Made by a program: the position numbers and the translations under genes. Shown here in pieces: positions 39,725 to 51,901 of a DNA stretch of 64,000 bases. The stretch is from Macrolepiota albuminosa (taxonomy: Eukaryota; Basidiomycota; Agaricomycetes; Agaricales; Agaricaceae), in NCBI GenBank assembly GCA_027475525.1, contig JAMWFC010000038.1, positions 186,001 to 250,000 on the forward strand, read 5' to 3'. Each line of letters starts with the position of its first letter. Position 1 is the first letter of the stretch. The notes below the pieces were generated by a model. That model was given only the letters and a program-made list of their open reading frames with translations. It made no database searches and was not told the DNA's origin.

Positions 39725-40781
39725 TCAAGGCAAAGTAACGATACCCAGAGCTTTAACAAATTTGTAGTGTGATTCTTTACCCAATGGCTTCGTAAAGATA
39801 TCCGTGACCATTTCGGTTGTCGGTATCCAAGACGTGACGAAAGAACCAGACTTAAGGTGTTGTCGAATGAAATGATAACGGATGTCGATGTGTTTCGAAC
39901 GTGTGCCAGTGGAATCAGAGTTCGCGATGTCTAACGCACCCTTATTGTCGCAGAAAATCGGGAAAGGATGTGGAATTGGAAGGTCCAAAGACGTCAAGAA
40001 GTATCGGATGGCAAGTGCCTCTCGCATCGCATGGGCAAGTGACATGTACTCAGCTTCCGTCGATGAAAGTGCAATTGTTCGTTGTTTAACTGACGACCAG
40101 GAAACTAGGCTCGAGTAGATGAAGAAGGCGTATCCCGATACACTCCGACGATTTTTGGAGTCAGAGGCCCAATCGGCATCGACTGCACCAAAATCCGTCG
40201 GAAAAATCATTCGTACCGGAGGATTGGAAAGTATGTCGGAAAAATTGTATTCGATCGCATAGTCTCTGGTGCCTGATAGATAACGTAGTACTCTTTTCGC
40301 CGCTAATAGATGCTTCCAAGAAGGATTAGAGTTATATTGTCCCAGGGACATTGCTGTGAATGCAAGGTCAGGTCGAGTGCACAAGCTAAGGTATAGGATA
40401 GACCCAACAAGCCGCTGGTAGTGAATCGTGATGTCGTCATCACCTATCTCAGGTAGAGCGTTTGAAGGAGGATCAGGTAAATCTTCAAGTTGTCCCACGA
40501 TCGGTAACGACAAGGGCGTGGCATCAAGTAATCGATAGCTTGTGAGTAGATCAAGAACGTAACCCTTTTGTGATATCCACAATTTCTTTTGAGAACGGTC
40601 CCGGTCGATGCGTATGCCAAGGTATAAATCTGTTGTGCCAGAATCCTTAACTTCGAAACGTTGTTTCATGCGGTGAATAATCCAATCATAGAGTGCTTTT
40701 GAATTTGTTGCGTTTAATCCATCGTCCACATGAAGGCATATAATGATGAAAAGGTCTTGACCATCTTTCGGAGGGGAAATA
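39725..40781 (-). mobile_element. Ty1/Copia reverse transcriptase-RNase H, cut by element A
   Basis: The minus-strand frame starts inside RT at the active-site block LHVDDG (around 40722-40740, preceded by DGQDLFIIIC) and continues RFEVKDSGTTDLYLGIRIDR and TRPDLAFTAMSLGQYNSNPS. The RNase H is of Copia type: ADWASDSKNRRSVSGYAF, SWSSVKQRTIALSSTEAEYMSL, DIRYHFIRQHLKSG and DIFTKPLG, ending at a stop at 39725. The frame is open for more than 330 codons without a lesion. Upstream RT, integrase and gag are missing because element A begins at 40782; that part should lie beyond position 64000. Confidence 0.92.
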
Positions 40782-41524
40782 TGTCACGACCCCTCCCCCC
40801 CGGGCCCACCCCGGGACACCCCCGGGACACCCTCCGGGACCCTCCCTCCGACCCCACAGGACACGCCCCGCCATCACGACCGCCGACACCGCCATCATGC
40901 GCATCAAGGACCGCCATCAGCCGTCACCAGCCCCGATCAACGATCAGATCACGCGACTCGTGCCGGCCATCACGCATCACGCATCACGGCTCCATCCGCG
41001 CCAATTGATCGCGCGCCCCACACGCGCGATCCCGGTATACAGCCCCTGCCGCTACTCAATAAACCCCGGAACCCATCCCAGACATCCCGGAACCCCGAGA
41101 CCCGGCCCCGCAGTACTTATAGTGTAGCTCCCTGTTGTATTCGGTAGTCTTGATATTACATACTTTGCTTACTTGGATATTGCGTGCCCTTGCTTGACTG
41201 GTACGCCTTGTTTGGTACGCTTCGACTGGCACGCCTTAGTATTCGCGTGCTCTAAGCTTTGGTACGCACTTCGCGACTCTTAAGTTACTAACTTGGTCTC
41301 GTCTTAGAACCTCCGGTTCACGACTCGACCCCCTCTAACTCTCAGCCACCCCCAACCCAAAACTCCCGGACTCTAGTCCCCTCTCCCGGGATTACCCCCT
41401 GTCCTCGTCTTGAACCCCGGAGTCCTTAGCCCCGGAGTTCCAGACACCCGAGTATCCGTAGATCAAGTCCGCATCGTAAGGGCGTCGCTTTCCCGGAAAG
41501 CCCCCGACTCAGCGGAACCTGACA
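40782..41524 (+). repeat. Element A 5' LTR
   Basis: Starts TGTCACGACC and ends CCTGACA, the TG...CA rule, 743 bp. The same start recurs at 63842. The right boundary is set by the adjacent primer-binding site. A TTATAG word at 41117-41122 lies about 27 bp before the inferred transcript start at 41146. Confidence 0.88.
41146..41158 (+). promoter_or_regulatory. Inferred R-region start used as self-primer (element A)
   Basis: AGTCTTGATATTA is the exact 13-nt complement of the sequence directly after the LTR. In Tf1-type self-priming, the first nucleotides of the mRNA fold onto the primer-binding site and are cleaved to make the primer. The transcript start is inferred, not shown. Confidence 0.65.
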
Positions 41525-41537
41525 TAATATCAAGACT
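41525..41537 (+). promoter_or_regulatory. Element A primer-binding site (self-primed type)
   Basis: TAATATCAAGACT begins at the base after the LTR end. It pairs perfectly with 41146-41158 and lacks the TGG expected for a tRNA primer. Confidence 0.7.
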
Positions 41538-41557
41538 CTCTCCTTACACCGTTCTTG

Positions 41558-44500
41558 ATGGCTACGTATACTCACACTTACTACCCCACCAGGTACCAGA
41601 CCGACCCTTACGGACGCCCGGTACCCGACCACTACTCCGCGCAGACCCCCCGCCCCGTCTACCCACCTCTCCCGTACGAACCTCCATACCTCCACCGCCA
41701 CTGGGCCCCCGACCCGTCCCTCTACGACCTGGGGCCCTCAGCCAGCTGGGCCCCTCCGCCCAATTTAGCCATGGCGCGACCCGTGGAGGTCCCCTCGTAC
41801 CGGAGCATCCCCGGGGGCCTGCCGGAGACCCCACCTGTACCCAGTGGACCTCGCCCGATTCGGAGGTCCCCTCGTACCGGAGCATCCCCGGGGGCCTGCC
41901 GGAGACCCCACCTGTACCCAGTGGACCTCGCCCGATTCTCCCCAGCGAGGGCCCCTTTGCACCCACCCCCTACTACGGTTATCAGCGCCCCGTCCCCCAA
42001 CCCCGAGAACCCCGAGGACCCCCCTACCCCCCTTTGCACCCACCCCCTACTACGGTTATCAGCGCCCCGTCCCCCAACCCCGAGAACCCCGAGGACCCCC
42101 CTACCCTGACTACCCCCCCGTCATTACCCGGTCGCCACTCCACCCGCTCGAACCCCTCCCTCGCCAATGGGACGACGACGCCTCGAGGAGTACGAACGGC
42201 AACGGGACGAGGTACTCCGCTCCCTCAGGATCTCACCAGAGGACTTCGCGCAACGAACCAGGACGCTGCTCGTGGAATTCGGACACGATGACTTCGAAGG
42301 CACTCCGGAGGAATGGGCTCACTGCCTGGTTGAATTCGGGGATCGCCTCACGCGAGGAGAGCTCCCGGAGCAAACCATGGTAAAGTATAGGCGCAACACG
42401 ATCCTCCGGGAAGAATTACAGCAACTGCTCGATGAAGTCCACGCGTCCCCCTCCCCTCGGCCCATCAACGACCCCGCGGACCCAGGTCGCTCGATTCACA
42501 TTCGACGGGAACCCCCGGAACGTCCCCCTCCCCTCGGCCCATCAACGACCCCGCGGACCCAGGTCGCTCGATTCACATTCGACGGGAACCCCCGGAACTG
42601 GTCCCAGCAGTCCCGGCAGCCCCCACGGTCCCCACTCTGGAGCAACGACAACGGGAAGAACGGCAGAACGCCTCAGCCATATTACGGTCCCTCAACCCGG
42701 CTGGAGGCCTCTTCGATCAACCTGCGGCCCGCACGGTAGGCTTGTCAAATCGCCGCAGGGCTAACTCCGTCCCTAGTACCTTCGAGACCTGGGGACAGCC
42801 CCAAAGACCCCTGGAACCCCTCCCGCGAACAGACAACGCCCGACCCCCCCTAGTACCTTCGAGACCTGGGGACAGCCCCAAAGACCCCTGGAACCCCTCC
42901 CGCGAACAGACAACGCCCGACCCCTGGCCCCGACGAACCCCGGTAGACCCCGCGCGGATACCCCTAGCACGGACAACACGCTATGCTACATTGACGAGCT
43001 CACACGCGACAACAACGAACAACGTCCCGCGCCCGCGCCCGCCCCGGCCCCAGCACCACCCCCCACGTCTGCCCCGGCCCTTCCAGAACGCAACTTCCGC
43101 CGCGATCCGCCACCCCACTTCGACCTACGGAACCCCCCGCGACCCCCGATGCAAGCCCGACCCTCCCGGATTGAACGTCCCCCGCGCAACCCGGCACCCG
43201 ACCCAGCACCTAACCCCCCTCCGCGATGCAAGCCCGACCCTCCCGGATTGAACGTCCCCCGCGCAACCCGGCACCCGACCCAGCACCTAACCCCCCTCCG
43301 CCCGACCCGACACTGCCGAACCCTTCCCGACCGCCTCCGCCACCCCCAGCTGAACCTCGAGGACGACCCCCAGGCCTTCCACCTCCGCCACTCCCTGCGT
43401 GGAGACCCGGCCCCCCTCCTGGCAGGAACGAACCCCCTTGGGACAACGGACCTCCCGGGCGTGGACCCCCAGGTGAGCCACCCGGAGGAGGACCTCCCGG
43501 CGGGTGGGGCCCCGCCCTTGGTGCTTTTCCTCCTCAAGGAGGGGGGGAGGTGAGCCACCCGGAGGGGGACCTCCCGGCGGATGGGGTCCCGCCCTTGGTG
43601 CTTTCCCTCCTCAAGGAGGGGGGGTAATCATTACTACTATTATTACAATGCTGGCCCCCCTCCCCGTAACGCTGCCGGACCGGACGACGCCCGCGACGCC
43701 CTCGCCCGCGAAGGACGACTGGACATCCAAAAGCCCGACGCTTTCACGGGCCGGGACCCCCGAAAATGGCGTACCTTCCTCACTCAATGTCTCAATACGT
43801 TTCAGGCAAAGCCGCTCACGTTTCAGGTTGACAGCTCCCGGGTGGCCTTTGCCGCATCGTACCTCCAGGGGATCGCCTTCGATCACTACACGGCCCTCAT
43901 TCAGTTCGACCCCAACAATCCGGCACTCGCTCGCTGGCAGGCCTTCGTCGACGAGTTCTCCGGGAAGTTCGGAATCTACGACACCGTGGCCGAGGCCGAG
44001 GACAACCTCTTCAATCTCCGGATGCGCTCTGAAGAACGTTTCACAACCTTCATCGTACGTTTTGAAAAGGAAGCTTATGAGACAGGTTGGAATTACAGCG
44101 CCCTCCGGTACGCCCTCCGCCGCGCCCTCCCACAACGTATCAAGGACGTCCTCCGACTCGCCCTGAAACAACCCTCCTACGACGGATACAAGGCCCTCGT
44201 CATGCAGATCGACCAACGCTACTGGGAAGACCGCAGCGAGTACTCAAACCCTCCTACGACGGATACAAGGCCCTCGTCATGCAGATCGACCAACGCTACT
44301 GGGAAGACCGCAGCGAGTACTCAAATTCCTACCCCCCTGGAACCCTAGAGGAGGACCCCCTTGGCCCTCCGGCGAAACCCCCAACCCCCAAGGTCGAAAC
44401 CCCGGTCCCCCCGCGTTCCCTGGCGGCCGACCCCCGGTGAGTCGCGGCCCGCCCAATGCTAACCCCGGCAGCGGCACCCGCCCCCAGGCCCAACTCAACG

Positions 44501-44820
44501 CCGCCGTGGCCGCCCACGACCCGGGCGACGTGCCAAGCCCCGAGGAACCCCCGGAAGACCCCGAAGACTTCGACTGCGACGACGAACGGGACGAGGAGGC
44601 CCTCCGAGCCAACCGGCTTCCGAAGAAGGGACGACCCTGGATCGAAGTCCCGACGGATGTGCAGGAACGACGGAGAAGGGAGGGTGTCTGCATACTCTGT
44701 GGTGAGAAAGATCATTTCATCTCCGAGTGCCCCAAACGACAGGTCATGGGACGTGCCACCTGGACCTTCGAAGGGGAGGACGCCACCTACGAGTATTCGG
44801 AAAACGATCCGGCGATTTAG
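41558..44820 (+). CDS. gag: Element A gag polyprotein (frames broken by 77-bp duplications)
   Basis: The ATG at 41558 starts MATYTHTYYPTRYQTDPYGR, followed by a very proline-rich N-terminal half. The capsid-like domain (about 43690-44340) reads FTGRDPRKWRTFLTQCLNTF, ASYLQGIAFDHYTALI, WQAFVDEFSGKFG and RFEKEAYETGWNY, the usual retrotransposon gag fold. A CCHC zinc knuckle, [14 protein letters not shown], lies just before the TAG at 44818-44820. Seven 77-bp duplications (41785 to 44323) shift the frame repeatedly; one of them (43471-43624) carries mismatches. Pol is read in the -1 frame over the last 90 nt or so. Confidence 0.85.
41785..41938. repeat. 77-bp head-to-tail duplication
   Basis: Identical copies in element A gag. 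Confidence 0.97.
41952..42105. repeat. 77-bp head-to-tail duplication
   Basis: Identical copies in element A gag. Confidence 0.97.
42444..42597. repeat. 77-bp head-to-tail duplication
   Basis: Identical copies in element A gag. Confidence 0.97.
42771..42924. repeat. 77-bp head-to-tail duplication
   Basis: Identical copies in element A gag. Confidence 0.97.
43147..43300. repeat. 77-bp head-to-tail duplication
   Basis: Identical copies in element A gag. Confidence 0.97.
43471..43624. repeat. 77-bp-offset duplication with mismatches
   Basis: The offset is again 77, but the copies differ at several bases, so two different element copies may meet here. Confidence 0.85.
44170..44323. repeat. 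77-bp head-to-tail duplication
   Basis: Identical copies near the end of the element A capsid-like domain. Confidence 0.97.
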
Positions 44821-47800
44821 ACCCGGAAGACGCCCTAAATCGCGGAATCGACCCCGACGTCTTCTCCGCCCCGGTCTCACATCTTCGCTCTACGACACTC
44901 ATACAGGACACCCTCACGGCTTATCTACCCTCCCACTCTTCGCACTCCCTCCTCCTCAAAACCCGCATCACCCCCTCTGGAACTCCCCTCAACACCCTCG
45001 TCGACAGTGGCGCCACCGACAACTTCATCGATGAAGCATGGTCTACCCTCGCCCCGGAACCCGCCCAGCGACTCCCGGTCCCGGTACGGCTCTGCCTCTT
45101 CGACGGAGACGCCTCTACGGCGGGGGACATCACTCATTTCGTGCGTATGCCCGTTACCTTCGCCAACGGACAGACTCACAACCTCCGGATGTTGATAACA
45201 AAACTCCACCCTTCCGCACCCCTGGTCTTAGGACTCCCGTGGCTCCGGGACACTAACCCCCGCATCGATTGGCGACACCTCACCCTTCGCCTGACCCGGG
45301 ACCCGACCCCCGACGACCAGCAACTCCCCTTCGACATCCCCCACTCCTTAAACCCAACCCCGAAGGACCCCTCGGACGAACCCCCATCACCCCCCGGACT
45401 CCAGTCCCGTTCATCCCGATCCTTCGTCATCAATGCCAGGCTGGACGGCGCCCCAGAACCAGTCTCGGCCCTCATCGACAGCGGAGCCACCGGAGTATTC
45501 ATCAGCGACGCTCTCGACCTCCCCCATGACTCCCTCGACCAGCCCCTCCGCCTGCAACGCCTCGACGGCACCCCCTCCTCCTCCGGCCCCATCCAAAGGT
45601 CTCACTCGGGACGCGTGACCCTGGACAACAACTACGAGTTCACTTCCGACTTCCTGGTCACGCGACTTCATGAATCGACCCCGATGGTGCTGTGACCCTG
45701 GACAACAACTACGAGTTCACTTCCGACTTCCTGGTCACGCGACTTCATGAATCGACCCCGATGGTGCTGGGGCTACCCTGGCTGCGCGACACGAACCCCG
45801 ACATCGATTGGAGGACGCTCACCATGACCTTCCCGGGGCCCGAAGACCACCCCTCGACCGCCGTGCACCTCCGGGCTCTAGGAAGCGACCCGACGCCCGA
45901 CACCCCCGGGACGACTGCCGCGCCCCCCACGCATGCACCACCCCCGCCCATCCGAGACCGCAAGGCCCCCGATCGACCCCCAAACATTCCTCGGAACAAG
46001 TACAAAGGGCCGAACTACCCCTGCCGGTCTCAGACACGCACCACACCCGCTCCGGCCGATGTTTCCGCGACCCCGATTACAAAGGGCCGAACTACCCCTG
46101 CCGGTCTCAGACACGCACTACACCCGCTCCGGCCGATGTTTCCGCGACCCTGATCGACCCGAGCGCACTCGACATTAGGATCATTGGGGCCACCCCCTTT
46201 GCCCGCCTCATGAGGGATGGAGTTCCCGCGTTTCAGCTACACACCTCGCCCTCTCTCCCGGAAGAACACCTACGAGGGGACGCCATTCCCCCGGAACAGA
46301 AAACCGAGGAGCAAATCCTCCGAGAAGTAGTTCCCCCGGAGTATCACGAGTTCGCTGACGTATTCTCCGAAGGAGACGCCAAGGAGATCCCCCCTCACCG
46401 CCCCTATGATCACACCATCGACCTCGAGGAAGGAGCCACCCCCCCTTTCGGCAAGGTCTACAACATGTCGGAGGTCGAACTCCGGGCTCTCAAGGACTAC
46501 CTCAACGAAATGCTCGGTAAGGGATTCATCCGACCCTCCGCCTCCGCCGCCGGAGCCCCGGTTCTATTCGCCAAGAAGAAGGACGGCTCGCTCCGACTCT
46601 GTGTCGACTACTGGGGACTCAATAAGATCACCAAGAAGAACCGCTACCCGCTCCTGCTCATTGGCGATCTGGTCGATCGACTCCGCAGTGCCAAGGTTTA
46701 TACGAAGATCGACCTCCGCTCCAGATACAACAACGTCCGCATCGCCCCGGGACACGAGTGGAAAACCGCGTTCCGCACGCGGTATGGTCTGTTTGAGTAC
46801 CTTGTGATGCCTTTCGGAATGACTAACTCCCCCGCCACGTTCCAATACTTCATGAACAACATCTTCCACGACATGAGTGACGTCTTCGTGATCGTCTACC
46901 TGGACGACATCCTCATTTATTCCGACTCACCGGAGGATCACCAGAAGCATGTCCGGCAAGTCCTCGAGCGCCTCCGGGAGCACAACCTCCACGCCAAGCC
47001 CGAGAAGTGTTCATTCCATACGGAAGAGGTTGAGTATCTTGGCGTCATAGTATCCCCGAATGGCGTTCGCATGGACCCCCACAAGGTCGAGGCCATCGTC
47101 AACTGGCCGCAGCCCCGGAACGTCAAGGAAGTACAGTCTTTCTTGGGTTTCGCTAACTTCTACCGGAGGTTTATAGACAACTACTCCGGGATCACGAAAC
47201 CTCTCAACCGGCTCACGCGCAAGGACATCGCCTGGAACTGGGACAGTAAGTGCCAGAGCGTCTTTAACTTGCTCAAGGAGGCTTTCACAGTCGCCCCGGT
47301 ACTCCGGCACTACGACCCGGCCCTCCCGATCATCCTGGAATGCGACGCGTCCGACTACGCCATCGCCGGGATCCTCTCCCAGATGGAGCCTGACGGTGGG
47401 GAGCCCCGGCCAGTCGCTTTCTACACCCGGTCCATGATCGACGCCGAGCTCAACTACGACATCTACGACAAGGAGCTCCTCGCCATCGTCAAAGCCTTCA
47501 AGCAGTGGCGAGCCTACCTCGAGGGAGCCCGACACCGGATTCAGGTCTACTCGGATCACAACAACCTGCAGTACTTCACCACGACCAAACAGCTTAGTCG
47601 ACGACAGGCCCGATGGTCCGAGATCCTCTCGGAATACGACTTCACGATCCAGTACCGCCCGGGACGACTTGGCGCCAAACCCGATGCCCTCACCCGTCGT
47701 CCGGACGTCTACCCCAAGAAGTCGTTCGAGGCGGAACGCAATGCGTTCAATCATCGCGTGGTGATCCCTCCCGAACATCTGAATGCCGTACTGATCTTAA

Positions 47801-49358
47801 ACGACGAAGGAACCCTGAACCAGATCCGCCGTGCTCCCCGAGACAAGTACTTCACCGATCAGCCGTACTGATCTTAAACGACGAAGGAACCCTGAACCAG
47901 ATCCGCCGTGCTCCCCGAGACAAGTACTTCACCGATCACAACCCCCGAAACTCTTCTGACGGAACCGACCAGGACCCCGCCTTCTCCTTGTCCCCCGACG
48001 AGAAACTCCTTCTCCGGGACGGCCGCATCTACGTCCCGGATCACGCCCGACTTCGCTACGACGTCCTCCGCCAACACCACGACCACAAACTCCGGGGACA
48101 TCCTGGAATACGTAAGACCCTCCAGCTCATCTCCCGGACTTACTTTTGGCCAGGGTTGAAGAAGGACGTGACCTGTTACATTCGATCGTGCGAGCCCTGC
48201 CTCCGGGCCAAGGTCCCCCGACACCGACCATACGGACTCCTGAAACCCCTGCCGGTCGGGCGACGCCCCTGGTCCTCCATATCTCTAGACCACATCGTCG
48301 AGCTCCCGGAATCTGAAGGGTTCGATGCTATTCTCGTCGTTGTGTGCAGGCTGACCAAACAGGGCATCTTCCTACCCTGCCACACCACGGATACCGCCCT
48401 GGATTTCGCCCGGCTGTTCCTCGAGCACGTCTTTGCCAAACATGGACTCCCGGACGACATCGTCTCCGACCGTGGCCCCCTCTTCGTGTCCAAGTTTTGG
48501 ACTTCCCTGTGTAAGGCACTTGAAGTAAAGACTAACCTCTCTACCGCCTACCACCCCAAAACCGACGGCCAAACCGAAAGGGTCAATCAGTCCCTCGAGC
48601 AGTACCTCCGGCTGTACGTCAACTACTTGCAGGACGACTGGCGCGCCGAGCTCCCCCTGGCCGAGTTCACCTACAACAACACGCCACACTCTGCCACCGG
48701 GGTATCACCCTTCTTTGCCAACAAGGGATACCACCCTCGACTGACGCTCTCGCTCCGGGACATCCCGTCGCACGCCGCCCACGAGGTCGCCCGGGATCTC
48801 CAGTCCCTTCACGAGTTTCTCCGGGAAGAGATCGACACCGCGAACCGGGCCTACGTGAAACACGCCGACCGGAAACGGGAAGACACCCCCGACTGGGCCA
48901 CCGGGACAAAGGTATGGTTAGATCGACGACACATCCGCACCCGCCGGCCCTCCCCAAAACTCGATCACAAGCGTCTCGGCCCGTTCAAAATATTGAAGAA
49001 GGTCTCATCCCACGCCTACAAGATCGAGCTCCCCCCGGGACTAAAAGGTCTGCACCCGGTATTCCACGTCCGCCTCCTAGAACGACACCCCCCGGATCCC
49101 TTCCCTGAACGACGCCCCGAGCCCCCTCCCCCGGTCGAGGTCGAGGACGAGTACCACTACGAGGTTGAAGACATCCTCGACTCCCGGAACATTCGTGGAC
49201 GACCCCACTTCCTCGTACGATGGAAGGGATACGGCCCGGAAGACGACACTTGGGAACCGCGCCGAAACCTCGAAGGCGCCCTCGACAAACTCCGGAACTT
49301 CCAACAACGGCACCCGGGAAACGGTCTTCCCGGGCGCAGGACTCACAGACGGCAGTAG
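44727..49358 (+). CDS. pol: Element A pol: two protease domains, RT, RNase H, integrase, chromodomain
   Basis: In order: a first aspartic-protease unit ([30 protein letters not shown]) and a second ([30 protein letters not shown]); RT ([49 protein letters not shown] at 46894-46930); RNase H ([30 protein letters not shown]); integrase with an HHCC finger (about 48070-48200) and D,D,E ([26 protein letters not shown]); and a chromodomain ([33 protein letters not shown]) at about 49150-49300. RT itself is unbroken. Duplications at 45615, 46001 and 47785 break the frame. RT has VDYWGLN where VDYRGLN is usual, perhaps a mutation. Confidence 0.93.
45615..45768. repeat. 77-bp head-to-tail duplication
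   Basis: Identical copies in the second protease unit of element A. Confidence 0.97.
46001..46154. repeat. 77-bp duplication with two mismatches
   Basis: Offset 77 in the protease-RT linker of element A; the copies differ at two positions (C/T). Confidence 0.93.
47785..47938. repeat. 77-bp head-to-tail duplication
   Basis: Identical copies between RNase H and integrase of element A. Confidence 0.97.
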
Positions 49359-49579
49359 TGGGCATAACCCCCGCCTCTGAGCTCAGCAGGGATTCAACTC
49401 CCACGAACACTTACTGTTTTTCCCCTTTTTTTCAGATCTTACCTACCGTTTAGTACTTTCTTTTACAGTAGCGCCCCGGACTCTGGGCAAGTCAGGTATA
49501 TACATTTTCTACTATTACAAATAGTACAGGATTCGGGACCACGAAGACGAACAGTACCAAGAAACATACGAAGGGGCCC
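49359..49579. other. Gap between the convergent element A pol and antisense gene
   Basis: About 220 bp between the pol stop and the stop of the antisense gene. It is probably the shared 3' processing region of both transcripts. No coding content. Confidence 0.5.
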
Positions 49580-50925
49580 TTAGAGCGAGGGCCCCGAACC
49601 GCCTTCCCCACCTTCCCCGCCCCCTCCCCTCGGCCACCCCCGGAAGTTCTCCCCCACGCCCCCCGGACCGTGCTCCCGCCACACCTCCTCGGCCAATTGA
49701 TCCCAGGACGGGAGTGGCTCGCCCTCGTCCAAAACTCGCTCGAACCACGACCCCGGGGCCGGGACGTTCCTCCGGCGGTGCGCGACCACCAGCCTCCCCA
49801 ACAAGTCCAGGCCCTGCTCCACCCCGGGATCCCCTGCTTCAGACCGGAGCCCCTCTTGTAGGGATGCGAGCGCCGCAGCAGCCCCGTCTAGGAGCAGGCG
49901 ATGCTCCCGAGCCCAGCCTGGAGAGGTCAGTGTCGACCCAACATCGAGAAGAGGGAGATGCTCACTTAGGGAGGCCATGCGCCCGATGACCACGTCCCGG
50001 CGCAGGGCCTCAACCAACTCCGGACCCGAGGGACCCTGCGTCGGGATCCCCACCCCCTGCTCCAGCCTGGCCCGCATAGCGTCCAGCTGGGCCTCGACTC
50101 CCCCCCGGGCCACCCTCGCCTCCTCCAGCTCCCGGCGGGCCGCCTCCCGATCCTCCTCCAGTCCCCGCCGGAGCGCCGCCTCCTCGCGCTCCTCCCTTTC
50201 CCGGTCGGCCTGCTCCAACCGCCCCTGCAAAGCCCTCACCTCAGCACTCAGGGGCCGCCCGGACAACGGAGAAAACGTCGCCGGGGACAGGCGCACTGAA
50301 GGGGCAAAGCCCTCACCTCAGCACTCAGGGGCCGCCCGGACAACGGAGAAAACGTCGCCGGGGACAGGCGCACTGAAGGGGTCAGAGATGGAGGCGGGAT
50401 CTCCACGGGCAGGCGCGCCCTCTTAGACGGACCCGGTGAGGGGCTGGGCGACGCCCGCCTTTTCCCTTTGTCAGGGTGCCCCCCTCGACCCCCGTGACCC
50501 CCAGTACCGGCCCGGGTCACCCGGCGAGTAATGAGGACCACGGGCCGGCCCCAGCCCCCCACCCGGACAACCCCCTGACCCCCCGACCCCCCGCTTGACG
50601 ACTGCACGGGCGCAACGGGCGCCTCCCCCTCCGGCTCCAACCCCTCGTCCACCGGCTCCACCACCCAGTTCCGCTCCTCGACCCCCATCCTCCGGGTGAT
50701 CCCCTCCAGCGGCCATCCCTGCTCCCGCGCGACGCAACGCGCCCTCCACAACGCCGAAACGGAGCACCGCTCGTGGTTGGCGCGGCACGCCTCACACACC
50801 GACGTGTCTCGGCGGGACGACGGAACCGGGACCTCGAAATCGCACGGCACCACCCGGCGGGCACAATGCAGACACTGTAAGGCCGGAATTAGCCTGGAAA
50901 CCCGAGGTAATGACCCACTCACCGG
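49580..50925 (-). CDS. Element A antisense gene, 3' portion (Zn2Cys6-like motif, coiled coil)
   Basis: This minus-strand frame continues from 63133-63636 across the element B insertion. Six cysteines at 50764-50874 are spaced C-x2-C-x6-C-x15-C-x2-C-x6-C (CLHCARRVVPC ... CEACRANHERC), the fungal Zn2Cys6 cluster pattern with a slightly long linker. Next are a basic, Ser-rich stretch (DKGKRRASPSPSPGPSKRAR), a strong coiled coil (LEQADREREEREEAALRRG), and a conserved-looking C-terminal part (WFERVLDEGEPLPSWDQLAEEV) to the stop at 49580. Counting duplication 50227-50380 once and removing B, the two-exon gene totals exactly 572 residues. Function unknown. Confidence 0.7.
50227..50380. repeat. 77-bp head-to-tail duplication
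   Basis: Identical copies in the element A antisense gene. Counting it once restores the frame. Confidence 0.97.
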
Positions 50926-51428
50926 TGATAGGACCCTATACAGGTTAGGCGCATCAACGGCAGGCTCGGCACCGGCTCCGGAAACCTTGCCGCACTCGTC
51001 CCGAACTTAGCGCGCGCGTTCTACCTATTTTAAGCCATTTCTGACGGCCGCGCACGGCAAGAAGCAGATCCAATCAATGATAGCGCCGACGGCAGCAGGA
51101 ATGACAACTGACAGATGGCATCAGTCACTGACGACAGCGCTTAGCGAGAAGCTTGATGATCTATCAAAAACTGACGGACAGCTTGGCGTTTGACCTTGGC
51201 GTCTGACACCGCTTACCGTCTCGATTTGGCGCCCAACGTCGCTTAGGTGTTCTGACAGACAGAAGGGTGATGGATTGATGGTTTAGCACCGCGATCTGCC
51301 GCCTGGTGGCGCCAAGGGTCCTCAAAGGACGGTAGGGATCGGAAACCGTTGGAGCTACCCCTATGAAATTTTCCAGTTTACCGCACTTTGGCGATGGTTG
51401 GTCACTGGCGACGGTGAACTCCTTGTAG

Positions 51429-51439
51429 TATATATATTA
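51429..51439 (+). promoter_or_regulatory. TATA-like box in element B 5' LTR
   Basis: TATATATATTA in the middle of the LTR, conserved at 62676-62686 in the 3' LTR. It is the only such motif in the LTR and the likely core promoter. Confidence 0.5.
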
Positions 51440-51598
51440 CTTACCGACTTGTACATACAGAATCATCAGATCAGACGAATAGACCACAGTTTACTCCCCT
51501 TTCCTCAGTCTCCCTTACGCTCAAGAGCTCATTTACGCTACGGTCGGCAACGTCAAAACTCATCGGCAGTTGCAGACGTTCGCCAACACTCGACATAC

Positions 51599-51752
51599 TC
51601 GCGCCTTGCAACTACGGCAGGCATTATCGACGCTTAGAACTTCGCTAAGCTTATCGTGCTCTTGCCGCTCACCCTTCGCGCCTTGCAACTACGGCAGGCA
51701 TTATCGACGCTTAGAACTTCGCTAAGCTTATCGTGCTCTTGCCGCTCACCCT
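51599..51752. repeat. 77-bp head-to-tail duplication
   Basis: Identical copies in the element B 5' LTR; the 3' LTR has a single copy. Confidence 0.98.
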
Positions 51753-51901
51753 CGCCGTCTTCACTTACCGCATTTCCTTAGCGCTTTACCTTAGCGCTTG
51801 ACACTTGCCGACTTCGTTACCGACTTTTACCCTTTTTCACAGACGCGTTCTCTGGGACCTGCCCGGGACTCCTCATATCACTTATAGCGCGCCCAACGCA
51901 C

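Noticed and set aside
43611..44216. Minus-strand frame of about 200 residues opposite element A gag
   Set aside because: Antisense of the capsid-like domain in GC-rich DNA, where stop codons are rare; no introns or motif, unlike the antisense gene at 49580-50925.
47011..47778. Minus-strand frame of 255 residues opposite element A RT/RNase H
   Set aside because: Same reason: a long frame produced by GC-rich codon use; the plus strand carries the conserved enzyme.
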